Shown: piece after piece, positions 8,843 through 16,089 of the stretch
How positions within the stretch are numbered: the first letter of the stretch is position 1
Layout: the number at the start of each line of letters is the position of its first letter
Origin: an uncultured Bacteroides sp.
GTDB lineage: Bacteria; Bacteroidota; Bacteroidia; Bacteroidales; Bacteroidaceae
NCBI GenBank assembly: GCA_902388495.1
Contig: CABMPP010000027.1
Span: 1 to 53,991, forward strand
Reading direction: 5' to 3'
DNA: 53,991 bases
The notes under the pieces: generated by a model
Told to the model about the DNA's origin: nothing
What the model saw: only the letters and a program-made list of their open reading frames with translations
The model's database searches: none
Made by a program: the position numbers and the translations under genes

Positions 8843-9097
8843 AGGGATAAAACGACTCCAAATGACTATTGGTAATTAGTTGTAACATTCTATAAGGAGA
8901 AAATTTGCTCTTAAATTGATACAAAATGAAGAGCTGCTTTCCTCTCTTTCACTACCCGTCTCTTTCATCCGGAAAGAATCCATTCCTAAACCAGACAAGT
9001 CTATTATTTTTATCTTAGAATATAGTAAGCGGAAAGATTCTCTCTTCTATTAAAGTCTATAGCGTAAATACTTCATAGCGGATATAGAAATAAATAT
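8843..9097. other. Non-coding part of the GH3-susC gap
   Basis: No plausible reading frame is seen. The segment is A/T-rich and holds two loosely similar stretches (CGGAAAGAATCC near 8970 and CGGAAAGATTCTC near 9031, each followed by AGTCTAT), which may be an old duplication. I see no clear promoter here. Confidence 0.4.
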
Positions 9098-9255
9098 GAT
9101 TCACCACAGAGGACACAGAGGACACAGAGATTAATCAGCTGCGTTCTATCTGTTTTCAGATATAAGAACAGATAAAGAACAGATCAGAATAATATGCCCT
9201 CTGGTTCTTCTGTCTAAATTAAAACTCTGCGTCCTCTGTGTACTCTGTGGTGAAT
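9098..9255. repeat. TTCACCACAGA inverted repeat, copy 3 (long form)
   Basis: The left arm starts ATTCACCACAGAGGACACAG and contains the unit GGACACAGA twice. The right arm ends with CTGTGTACTCTGTGGTGAAT. The loop is longer than in other copies (about 90 bases). Confidence 0.75.
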
Positions 9256-9360
9256 TCTAAACTGAATAGCCTCGACCCCTCCTAACCGTTTCATTTCCTT
9301 TCCTAAAACCTCTTTTTATTTTATTGAATATTAATTAATTATATCACTTTGTAGTAGGGA

Positions 9361-9412
9361 TGCAGTACTCCGGAAATCCCGTTTTTTTCTTCATGGTACT
9401 CTTGTAGTACCC
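9361..9412 (+). promoter_or_regulatory. Candidate operator upstream of susC
   Basis: The inverted repeat GGTAC-tcttgta-GTACC (9395-9411) lies immediately upstream of the -33 box. A related half (GCAGTACTCC) lies about 32 bases further upstream. The position fits activator binding, for example by the HTH regulator of this locus; this is inference. Confidence 0.4.
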
Positions 9413-9417
9413 CTTTT

Positions 9418-9449
9418 TTTGACTTACATCAATTTACCTTCTAAGTTTG
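9418..9449 (+). promoter_or_regulatory. Promoter of the susC operon
   Basis: TTTG (9418-9421), a 20-base spacer and TAAGTTTG (9442-9449) match the Bacteroides consensus almost exactly. The ATG of susC is at 9479, giving a leader of about 20-25 bases. Confidence 0.75.
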
Positions 9450-9478
9450 CAGCAGAATTTTAAATCAGTACCAAAACG

Positions 9479-12475
9479 ATGAAAAAAAATCTGTTTACCC
9501 TATGTATGATGTTGCTGCTTTCTACGCTTTCTTTTGCGCAAGGCAGCCTGACCATCTCGGGTGTTGTCACCGAGAAGAAAACAGGAGAGCCTATCATTGG
9601 CGCCAGTATCCTACTGAAAGGGCAATCGTCCGGAACTATCACGGACTTTGACGGCAACTATTCTATTTCAGGTGTCCCGTCGGGCGCCACTCTTGTTTTC
9701 AGTTACATCGGCATGAAAGCACAGGAGGTCAAGGTAACCGCCTCTTCAAAGCTGAATATCTCTCTTGAAGAGGACAATCAGCTGTTGGACGAAGTAGTTG
9801 TAGTCGGTTACGGCGTGCAACGCAAATCCGATCTGACCGGTTCGGTAGGCACGGTGAAGAGCAAAGACCTTACGAAAGTAGCCACTCCCAATGTGGCGAA
9901 TGCCCTTCAGGGACGTGTCTCCGGTGTCTATATCTCAGCCAACGGTGCTCCCGGAAGCTCGCCCGAAGTGCGTATCCGCGGTATCGGTACAACGAATAAC
10001 AGCAACCCCCTTTATGTGGTAGACGGAATGTTTATGGACGACATCTCTTTCCTGAGCACACACGACATCGAGTCGATGGAGGTGCTGAAAGACGCTTCGG
10101 CAACCGCCATGTACGGTTCGCGCGGTGCCAACGGTGTAATCATCGTTACCACCAAGCAGGGGACGGAAGGAAAAGCGGTGGTGAACTTTACGGCCAGCGA
10201 AGGATTCCAGTTCAACAACAGCAGCTTCGAGATGGCCAATGCCACCGAATATGCCACGCTGCTGAACGAAGCACTGGTCAACACGGGCGGAAAACCCAAG
10301 TTTGACGACCCTGCTTCACTGGGCAAAGGAACCAACTGGTTCGACGAAATCTTCCGTGTGGCTTCCGTACGCGACTATCAGCTCAGCGTCAGCGGCGGGT
10401 CGGAAAAGGTGCGCTACAACCTCAGCGCGGGATATTACCAGCAGGACGGCATCATCACCGGAAACACTTACAACCGCTTCACCCTGCGTGCCAACAATAG
10501 CTACAAGATCAGCAAACGACTGACCATCGGGCACAACCTGTCGGCCTCTTTCAGTCATAAGAAAAACGAAAACAGCGCGGTGGTGAAAGCCGCCTACACC
10601 ATCAGTCCCGTGAAGCGTCCCTACAATGAGGACGGAAGTTTCATGGATTCCGAAAGCGCTTCTTCCGCCAATCCCGTCGCTACACTCCATTATACGAACA
10701 ATGACGACTGGAAAGAACGCATCGTGGGCAGCGCCTTCCTGAACTGGAATATCCTGAACGGGCTTGACTTTAAAACCAGCCTCGGCATCGACTACATCAA
10801 CGGACGCCGCCGCAATTTCGTGCCGAAATACTATGTTTCGGAAACACAGAAGAACGAAACCAACAGCCTCTCCAAAACCTGGGACCGCGACTTCACCTGG
10901 CTGTGGGAGAACCTGTTGACTTATGATTGGAAGATCAATGACAAGAACCGGCTCAACCTCTTGGGAGGTATCACGGCGCAGAAGCGTGTTTATGAATTGC
11001 TGGAAGGCACCGGACGCGACTTCTTCTCCGATAACGAAAACTACTGGTATCTCGACCAGGCTTCGGCCAGCTCCAAGTCGGTAGCCAACAACGGATACCA
11101 CGAAACAATGATGTCTTACCTCTTCCGGGCCAACTATGCGCTGATGGACCGCTATCTGCTGACGGCTTCGGTCCGTGCCGATGGTTCGTCTAAGTTCGGT
11201 CCCAACAACCGTTGGGGCTACTTCCCCTCAGTGGCTGCCGGATGGAGGATCTCGGAAGAAGCATTCCTGAAAGACCGCGTGCAATGGCTGAGCAACCTGA
11301 AGCTCAGAGGAAGTTGGGGACAGATCGGTAATGATAAAATAGGTAACGACAAATACCGTGCGCTTGCCAATATCTCTCCGTCTTACGATGCCGTGTTTGG
11401 CGGCGTGTTCTATCCCGGCGGAACCATCACGTCGCTCTCCAACCGGAGCATCCATTGGGAACGTTCGGAGCAGATGGACCTCGGTTTCGACCTCGGACTG
11501 CTGAACAACCGCTTTTCACTGGAACTGGACTACTATCGCCGCGATACGAAAGACATGCTGGTGACGGTAGACGTACCGGCTTCCGTAGGCCTCACCCCGG
11601 TAGAAACAAACGTAGGGGCGGTGCGCAACAGCGGTGTGGACTTTACCGTGAAATGGGAAGATTCGCTGAAGGACTTCCAGTACGGCATACGCCTGACCGG
11701 AACGACGATCAAAAACGAAGTCATCAGCCTGGGAGGTAAACGCATTGCCAGTGGTGACATTGGTGCCGGAAAATCCGTACAGATGACCGAAGAAGGAAAG
11801 CCGATTAAATATTTCTATGGTTACAACGTGATCGGCATCTTCCAGAACGAAGCACAGATCAAGGAGTACAACGAGCGTGCCGCCGCTGCCACCGGAAATT
11901 CCGGACAACAGTATCAGAACAACGTAGGTCCCGGCGACCTGATATACGAAGACGTGGACGGTGACGGATATATCACCGCCAACGACCGTAAGGATCTGGG
12001 CAGCCCCACTCCCAAGTTCATCAGCGGTCTGGGCATCAGTGCTTCCTGGAAAGGATTCGACCTCTCTATCGACTTCCAAGGCAACTTCGGAAACAAGATA
12101 TTCAATGCCAAGCAGGTAGAACGCTTCTCCGGTTCGGACAACTGGGACCGCTCCTTCCTCGACCGCTGGACACCCAAAAACCCGAATACCATGACACCGC
12201 GAATGACCTTGGAAGGCAACAACTATCAGGTGTCGAGCCGCTACGTAGAGAGCGGTTCGTACGTGAAGCTGCAAACAGTCGAGTTGGGATATACCTTCCC
12301 GAAGTCATGGATGCAGAAGGTATCCGTGCAGAACCTGAGAGTATACTTCTCCGGCAACAACCTGGCCTACTTTACCGGCTATAACGGCTTCACACCCGAA
12401 GTACTGGGCGGAATCGACCGCCAGATCTATCCCGTGACAGCTACCTGCCGCTTCGGGCTGAACGTTACTTTCTAA
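9479..12475 (+). CDS. SusC-like TonB-dependent outer-membrane transporter
   Basis: A 998-residue outer-membrane barrel that imports glycan fragments using TonB energy. The signal peptide ends SFA before QGSL (residue 20). A carboxypeptidase-regulatory-like domain follows (about 24-100, ISGVVTEKKTGEPIIGASIL), then the SusC hallmark DEVVVVGYGVQRKSDLTGSV (about 102-121), the plug (to about 220, GANGVIIVTTKQG) and the barrel. The C-terminus ends in a Phe (FGLNVTF), typical of barrel assembly. There is no FecR-interacting N-terminal extension, in line with control by the upstream membrane regulator. It is followed by an inverted repeat and susD; together they form the SusCD import complex of the locus. 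Confidence 0.96.
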   Translation: MKKNLFTLCMMLLLSTLSFAQGSLTISGVVTEKKTGEPIIGASILLKGQSSGTITDFDGNYSISGVPSGATLVFSYIGMKAQEVKVTASSKLNISLEEDNQLLDEVVVVGYGVQRKSDLTGSVGTVKSKDLTKVATPNVANALQGRVSGVYISANGAPGSSPEVRIRGIGTTNNSNPLYVVDGMFMDDISFLSTHDIESMEVLKDASATAMYGSRGANGVIIVTTKQGTEGKAVVNFTASEGFQFNNSSFEMANATEYATLLNEALVNTGGKPKFDDPASLGKGTNWFDEIFRVASVRDYQLSVSGGSEKVRYNLSAGYYQQDGIITGNTYNRFTLRANNSYKISKRLTIGHNLSASFSHKKNENSAVVKAAYTISPVKRPYNEDGSFMDSESASSANPVATLHYTNNDDWKERIVGSAFLNWNILNGLDFKTSLGIDYINGRRRNFVPKYYVSETQKNETNSLSKTWDRDFTWLWENLLTYDWKINDKNRLNLLGGITAQKRVYELLEGTGRDFFSDNENYWYLDQASASSKSVANNGYHETMMSYLFRANYALMDRYLLTASVRADGSSKFGPNNRWGYFPSVAAGWRISEEAFLKDRVQWLSNLKLRGSWGQIGNDKIGNDKYRALANISPSYDAVFGGVFYPGGTITSLSNRSIHWERSEQMDLGFDLGLLNNRFSLELDYYRRDTKDMLVTVDVPASVGLTPVETNVGAVRNSGVDFTVKWEDSLKDFQYGIRLTGTTIKNEVISLGGKRIASGDIGAGKSVQMTEEGKPIKYFYGYNVIGIFQNEAQIKEYNERAAAATGNSGQQYQNNVGPGDLIYEDVDGDGYITANDRKDLGSPTPKFISGLGISASWKGFDLSIDFQGNFGNKIFNAKQVERFSGSDNWDRSFLDRWTPKNPNTMTPRMTLEGNNYQVSSRYVESGSYVKLQTVELGYTFPKSWMQKVSVQNLRVYFSGNNLAYFTGYNGFTPEVLGGIDRQIYPVTATCRFGLNVTF

Positions 12476-12500
12476 TATTAAATGATATAGACATGAATAC

Positions 12501-12597
12501 GATTCACCACAGATTACACCGATTAACACGGATACTTTAATCTTATTACCAATGAAATAATTATTAATCGGTGAAAATCTGTGTAATCTGTGGTGAA
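12501..12597. repeat. TTCACCACAGA inverted repeat, copy 4 (between susC and susD)
   Basis: The left arm is ATTCACCACAGATTACACCG and the right arm ends AATCTGTGTAATCTGTGGTG. It fills nearly all of the 137 bases between susC and susD, so a shared transcript would carry it as a hairpin. Confidence 0.8.
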
Positions 12598-12612
12598 CCC
12601 AAAACCATTACA

Positions 12613-14121
12613 ATGAAAAAGATATATTCAATATTACTGGCTTCGGCACTGACCTTTTCTTCCTGTGCCGATTTCCTCGATGTGGATTCGCAGGGGAAAC
12701 TGACCGAGGACGTCTTCTTCGGCGAAGAAGAAGGCGCGTTGATGAGTATTAACGCCATCTATACCCAACTCCGGGCGTGGGACATCATCGGGTTCTCATG
12801 GTTTGCCATCACCGAGCTGCCCGGCGACAACTCCGATACGGGCAGTGAGCTGGCCGACGGCAGTGTGGCACGGCTGAACCTGTTCAACGATTTTACTTAC
12901 GATGCCTCTACCGCCGAGATCAACGGCTGGTGGGAAGGCAATTATAAAGCTATCGCTTCGTGCAATGTGGCTCTGGATAATCTGGGCACGGTGAAGAACG
13001 AAGAACTCCGGGTGAAGTGCGTTGCTCAGGCCCGTTTTTTCCGGGGATTCTTCTACTTCAATCTCGTACGTGCTTTCGGCGGGGTGCCTTTGGTGACGAA
13101 GGTGTTGCAGCCCGGCGAATACAACCAGCCCCGGGCAACCGAAGATGCCATTTATCAACAGATCATCGAAGACCTTACCTATGCCGCCGAGCATCTGCCT
13201 ACCCGTCAGGAGTGGGGTGCGAAAGAGTCGGGACGTGCCACCAAGGGAACGGCCGAAGGACTGCTGGCCAAAGTATATCTCTTCCGCGGGGACTATGCCA
13301 ACGTGAAGAAATACACCGGTCAGGTGATTGCTCGCGGCGAGTACAGCCTGCACCCGGATTATCGCGACCTGTTCAATCCTAACTCTTACTATTCGGACGA
13401 AGTGATGCTCGCCGACCAGTACCTCTGGGGCGAATCGACCGAACGCAATCTCGAATCGGAGTATGTGAAGTGGCAGGGCATTCGCGGCGTGATGGGCTGG
13501 GGGATGTTCTCTCCTTCCGAAGCCCTCGACCAAGCCTATGAAATGGGAGATCCGCGACGTACGGCAACCATCTTCTACGATGGAGAGACACTGGAGGGAA
13601 AGGGCGAGATCCATTTCAAGAAAGAAGTGCCGCCCCGTGCCAACAAAAAGACCATCTGGCCTACCGGTTACTGGAACGAGAATTCGTTTGCCAAACAGAA
13701 TTGCCACCTGATCTTTCTGCGTTATGCCGATGTGCTGCTGATGTATGCCGAAGCCTGCAACGAGTTGGGTGAAACCCGGGAAGCCCTCGACAAACTGGAG
13801 ATGGTGCGCGCACGTGCTCGCAGAACAGTACATCCGGCGGATATGACAGTGGGACTGCCCGAGATTACGGAAACCGGTAAAGAGAAGCTCCGCGAGATCA
13901 TCTGGAACGAGCGCCGCATCGAGCTGGCTTTGGAGGGACACCGTTTCTTCGACCTGATCCGTGCGGACAAGGTGGTGCCGGGCTATGCGGAGAAGATGAT
14001 GAAGGCACACGGGAAGACAAACTTCTCGATAGCAAAGCATGCTACGTTCTTCATTCCGCAGAAACAGGTGGATATTTCGCAAGGGGTTCTCAAAATCTCA
14101 TCCCCCGGCCCCTTCTCTTAA
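12613..14121 (+). CDS. SusD-like glycan-binding lipoprotein, C-terminus replaced by a repeat
   Basis: A surface lipoprotein that caps the SusC channel and binds glycan. The ATG at 12613 was chosen (502 residues) because it gives a proper lipoprotein signal, MKKIYSILLASALTFSSC, with lipidated Cys at residue 18. An upstream in-frame ATG at 12571 lies inside the preceding inverted repeat. The RagB/SusD fold is supported by FLDVDSQGKL at the start, the central ARFFRGFFYFNLVRAFGGVP and the C-terminal IIWNERRIELALEGHRFFDL. The family usually ends ...SQG-x-L-x-QNPG-[YW]. Here it ends SQGVLKISSPGPFS, because the last codons and stop come from the inverted-repeat element starting about 14091. The core fold is intact, so function is probably kept. 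Confidence 0.92.
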   Translation: MKKIYSILLASALTFSSCADFLDVDSQGKLTEDVFFGEEEGALMSINAIYTQLRAWDIIGFSWFAITELPGDNSDTGSELADGSVARLNLFNDFTYDASTAEINGWWEGNYKAIASCNVALDNLGTVKNEELRVKCVAQARFFRGFFYFNLVRAFGGVPLVTKVLQPGEYNQPRATEDAIYQQIIEDLTYAAEHLPTRQEWGAKESGRATKGTAEGLLAKVYLFRGDYANVKKYTGQVIARGEYSLHPDYRDLFNPNSYYSDEVMLADQYLWGESTERNLESEYVKWQGIRGVMGWGMFSPSEALDQAYEMGDPRRTATIFYDGETLEGKGEIHFKKEVPPRANKKTIWPTGYWNENSFAKQNCHLIFLRYADVLLMYAEACNELGETREALDKLEMVRARARRTVHPADMTVGLPEITETGKEKLREIIWNERRIELALEGHRFFDLIRADKVVPGYAEKMMKAHGKTNFSIAKHATFFIPQKQVDISQGVLKISSPGPFS

Positions 14122-14265
14122 CCTTTAAGAGAAGGGGAGGAGGCTGCGCGATGGAAATACGGCGTTCCGCCGTCGAAAGGGGACTGCGTCCCCCTTGCCC
14201 CTGTGGGGATTCCGAAGTGCGGTAGAGATGGCGGTCTCCGCCGCCCCGAAGGGCAGTGGGGAGCA
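14091..14265. repeat. Left arm of a ~560-base inverted-repeat element
   Basis: It begins TCAAAATCTCATCCCCCGGC and contains the palindrome CTTCTCTTAA-cc-TTTAAGAGAAG, GGCGTTCCGCCGTC and a G/C-rich end at CGCCCCGAAGGGCAG. Its reverse complement matches 14476-14652 along nearly the whole length, with scattered substitutions. Base composition is much richer in G/C than the flanks. It supplies the stop codon of susD. Confidence 0.85.
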
Positions 14266-14302
14266 GGCAGAGCTGGGTGAGAGAGGAAAGGTAGGTTTTC
14301 TT

Positions 14303-14392
14303 TTCTTTCGGCCTTGTACTTACTTCTAAGTTTGTGCTTGTGTTTAGCTTTGTGTCCACTCTTGGGTTTGCGTTCACCCCGACTTTATGTTC
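14303..14392. repeat. Five degenerate 18-base tandem repeats inside the element
   Basis: The period is clearest as a minus-strand reading: EHKVGV, NANPRV, DTKLNT, STNLEV, STRPKE, five units of six codons. No credible gene encodes it (the frame continues into the repeat arm), so I treat it as a decayed 18-base repeat or a coding remnant. Confidence 0.5.
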
Positions 14393-14475
14393 ACATTCAA
14401 TTAAAAAGTATATATATAACCAGTTCATTTAAATAGAATCATTCCAATACTATCAATTCCATGATTACACCCGGC

Positions 14476-14652
14476 ATCCTCCCCACCGTCCTTCGGGGCG
14501 GCGGAGGCCGCCATCCCCTCTGCACTGCGGAATCCCCACAAGGGCAAGGGGGACACAGTTCCCTTTCGACGGCGGAACGCCGTATCTCCACCGCGCAGCC
14601 ACCTCCCCTTCTCTTAAAGGTTAAGAGAAGGGGCCGGGGGATAAGATTTTGA
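14476..14652. repeat. Right arm of the ~560-base inverted-repeat element
   Basis: The reverse-complement copy of 14091-14265 ends GGCCGGGGGATAAGATTTTG, six bases before the ATG of the GH144-type gene. Differences from the left arm are mostly single substitutions, so the arms have diverged after duplication. Confidence 0.85.
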
Positions 14653-14658
14653 AACATT

Positions 14659-15954
14659 ATGAAACATACCCTATTATTTCTTCTTCTGATCTGTGCCTCC
14701 TCGTTGCAGATCACCGTTGCAGGCAATCGTCCGAAACTGACCGACGACGAGTTGATGACCCTTGTCCAGAAACAAACCTTCCGTTATTTCTGGGATTTTG
14801 CCCATCCCGAATCCGGCCTGGCGCGTGAGCGCAGCAACGACCGTCTGGAAGTTGCGACGATCGGCGGTTCCGGCTTTGGCGTGATGGCAATTATAGTCGG
14901 AGTGGAGCGCGGCTTCATCACCCGTGAGCAAGGAGCAGAACGTCTGCTCAAGATAGTAGAGTTCCTCAACAAAGCCGACAGCTATCACGGCATCTGGGCA
15001 CATTGGATGGACGGTGCAACCGGAAAGACAATCCCCTTCAGCCGTAAGGATGATGGTGCCGACCTGGTAGAATCCGCCTTCATGTTCGAAGGACTGCTGG
15101 CAGCCCATCAGTACTTCGACCGGGATACTCCCACTGAAAACCGGGTGCGGGGACTCATCAACTCCCTCTGGCATCAGGCCGAGTGGGACTGGTTCACCCG
15201 TGGAGGTGAAGATGTTCTCTATTGGCACTGGTCACCCAATAACGGCTGGGCAATGAATCATCAGCTGAAAGGGCAGAACGAGTGCCACATAGCCTATGTG
15301 CTGGCTGCCTCTTCACCTACTTATCCCATCTGCGAATCGGTCTATCATAAAGGATGGGCCAACTCGATCACCTTTAAGAACGGGAAGGAGTTCTACGGCA
15401 TCCGTCTGCCGCTGGGCACCGACTTTGGCGGACCGCTCTTCTTCACCCATTACTCTTACCTCGGACTCGACCCGCGCGGGCTTAAAGACCGCTATGCCGA
15501 CTACGGTGAGCAGATGAAGGCGCATACCCTGATCAACCGTGCCTATTGCATTGACAACCCGAAGAAGTACAAAGGATACAGCCGCAAATGCTGGGGACTG
15601 ACGGCAAGTGACAACCATCTGGGCTACTCGGCGCATTGCCCGCAGAACGATCTGGGAGTGATCACTCCGACCGCGGCCATCTCTTCTATTCCTTATACTC
15701 CAGAACATTCTCTGGAAGCTATGCGTTACTTTTACGAAGAGTTGGGCGACCGCCTTTGGGGAGAATACGGCTTCAAGGATGCCTTCAACCTGACCGAGAA
15801 CTGGTTTGCACCTTCTTATCTGGCCATCGACCAGGGCCCTATTGTGGTAATGATTGAGAATTACCGCACGGGGCTGATCTGGAAACTGTTCATGAGCCAT
15901 CCCGATGTGCAGAGAGGGCTGAAGAGACTGGGGTTCAGTTCAGAATCAAAATAA
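14659..15954 (+). CDS. Glycoamylase-family protein, GH144-like (beta-1,2-glucanase candidate)
   Basis: A 431-residue secreted (alpha/alpha) barrel of the PF10091 glycoamylase family, whose characterized Bacteroidetes relatives form GH144 and cleave beta-1,2-glucan. The signal peptide is about residues 1-22. Family segments include TFRYFWDFAHPESGLARE (about 40-57), the Gly-rich IGGSGFGVMAI (about 69-79), SRKDDGADLVESAFMFEGLL (about 132-151) and WHWSPNNGW (about 191-199). Acidic residues in the DGADLVES segment lie where catalytic residues of the family are expected. The substrate is inferred by family and by the GH3 gene in the same locus; a cryptic starch role is less likely. The leader is formed by the right arm of the inverted-repeat element. 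Confidence 0.85.
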   Translation: MKHTLLFLLLICASSLQITVAGNRPKLTDDELMTLVQKQTFRYFWDFAHPESGLARERSNDRLEVATIGGSGFGVMAIIVGVERGFITREQGAERLLKIVEFLNKADSYHGIWAHWMDGATGKTIPFSRKDDGADLVESAFMFEGLLAAHQYFDRDTPTENRVRGLINSLWHQAEWDWFTRGGEDVLYWHWSPNNGWAMNHQLKGQNECHIAYVLAASSPTYPICESVYHKGWANSITFKNGKEFYGIRLPLGTDFGGPLFFTHYSYLGLDPRGLKDRYADYGEQMKAHTLINRAYCIDNPKKYKGYSRKCWGLTASDNHLGYSAHCPQNDLGVITPTAAISSIPYTPEHSLEAMRYFYEELGDRLWGEYGFKDAFNLTENWFAPSYLAIDQGPIVVMIENYRTGLIWKLFMSHPDVQRGLKRLGFSSESK

Positions 15955-15966
15955 ATAAGATAAAGG

Positions 15967-16072
15967 TTCACCACAGAGTAACACAGAGTCTCACAGAGTT
16001 TTGATTTTTTATTAATGGGATTTCTAAAAAGAAAAAACTTCTCTGTGAGACTCTGTGTTACTCTGTGGTGAA
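15967..16072. repeat. TTCACCACAGA inverted repeat, copy 5 (perfect 32-base arms)
   Basis: The 32-base arms 15967-15998 and 16041-16072 are exact reverse complements, separated by a 42-base A/T-rich loop. The left arm starts TTCACCACAGAGTAACACAG. It is the best-preserved copy in the window and occupies the gap between the GH144-type and GH43 genes. Confidence 0.9.
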
Positions 16073-16089
16073 AACATACCGTTACAACC

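Noticed and set aside
12571..12612. Upstream ATG as the start of susD
   Set aside because: It would add a Cys-containing stretch encoded by the inverted repeat and bury the lipoprotein signal. The ATG at 12613 gives a perfect lipoprotein N-terminus.
14461..14652. 63-residue frame in the right arm of the inverted-repeat element
   Set aside because: It is Pro/Arg/Gly-rich and exists only because of repeat composition. The same frame appears in mirrored form in the left arm.
14091..14652. Insertion sequence with transposase
   Set aside because: There is no transposase frame and the total length is only about 560 bases, so at most a non-autonomous element.
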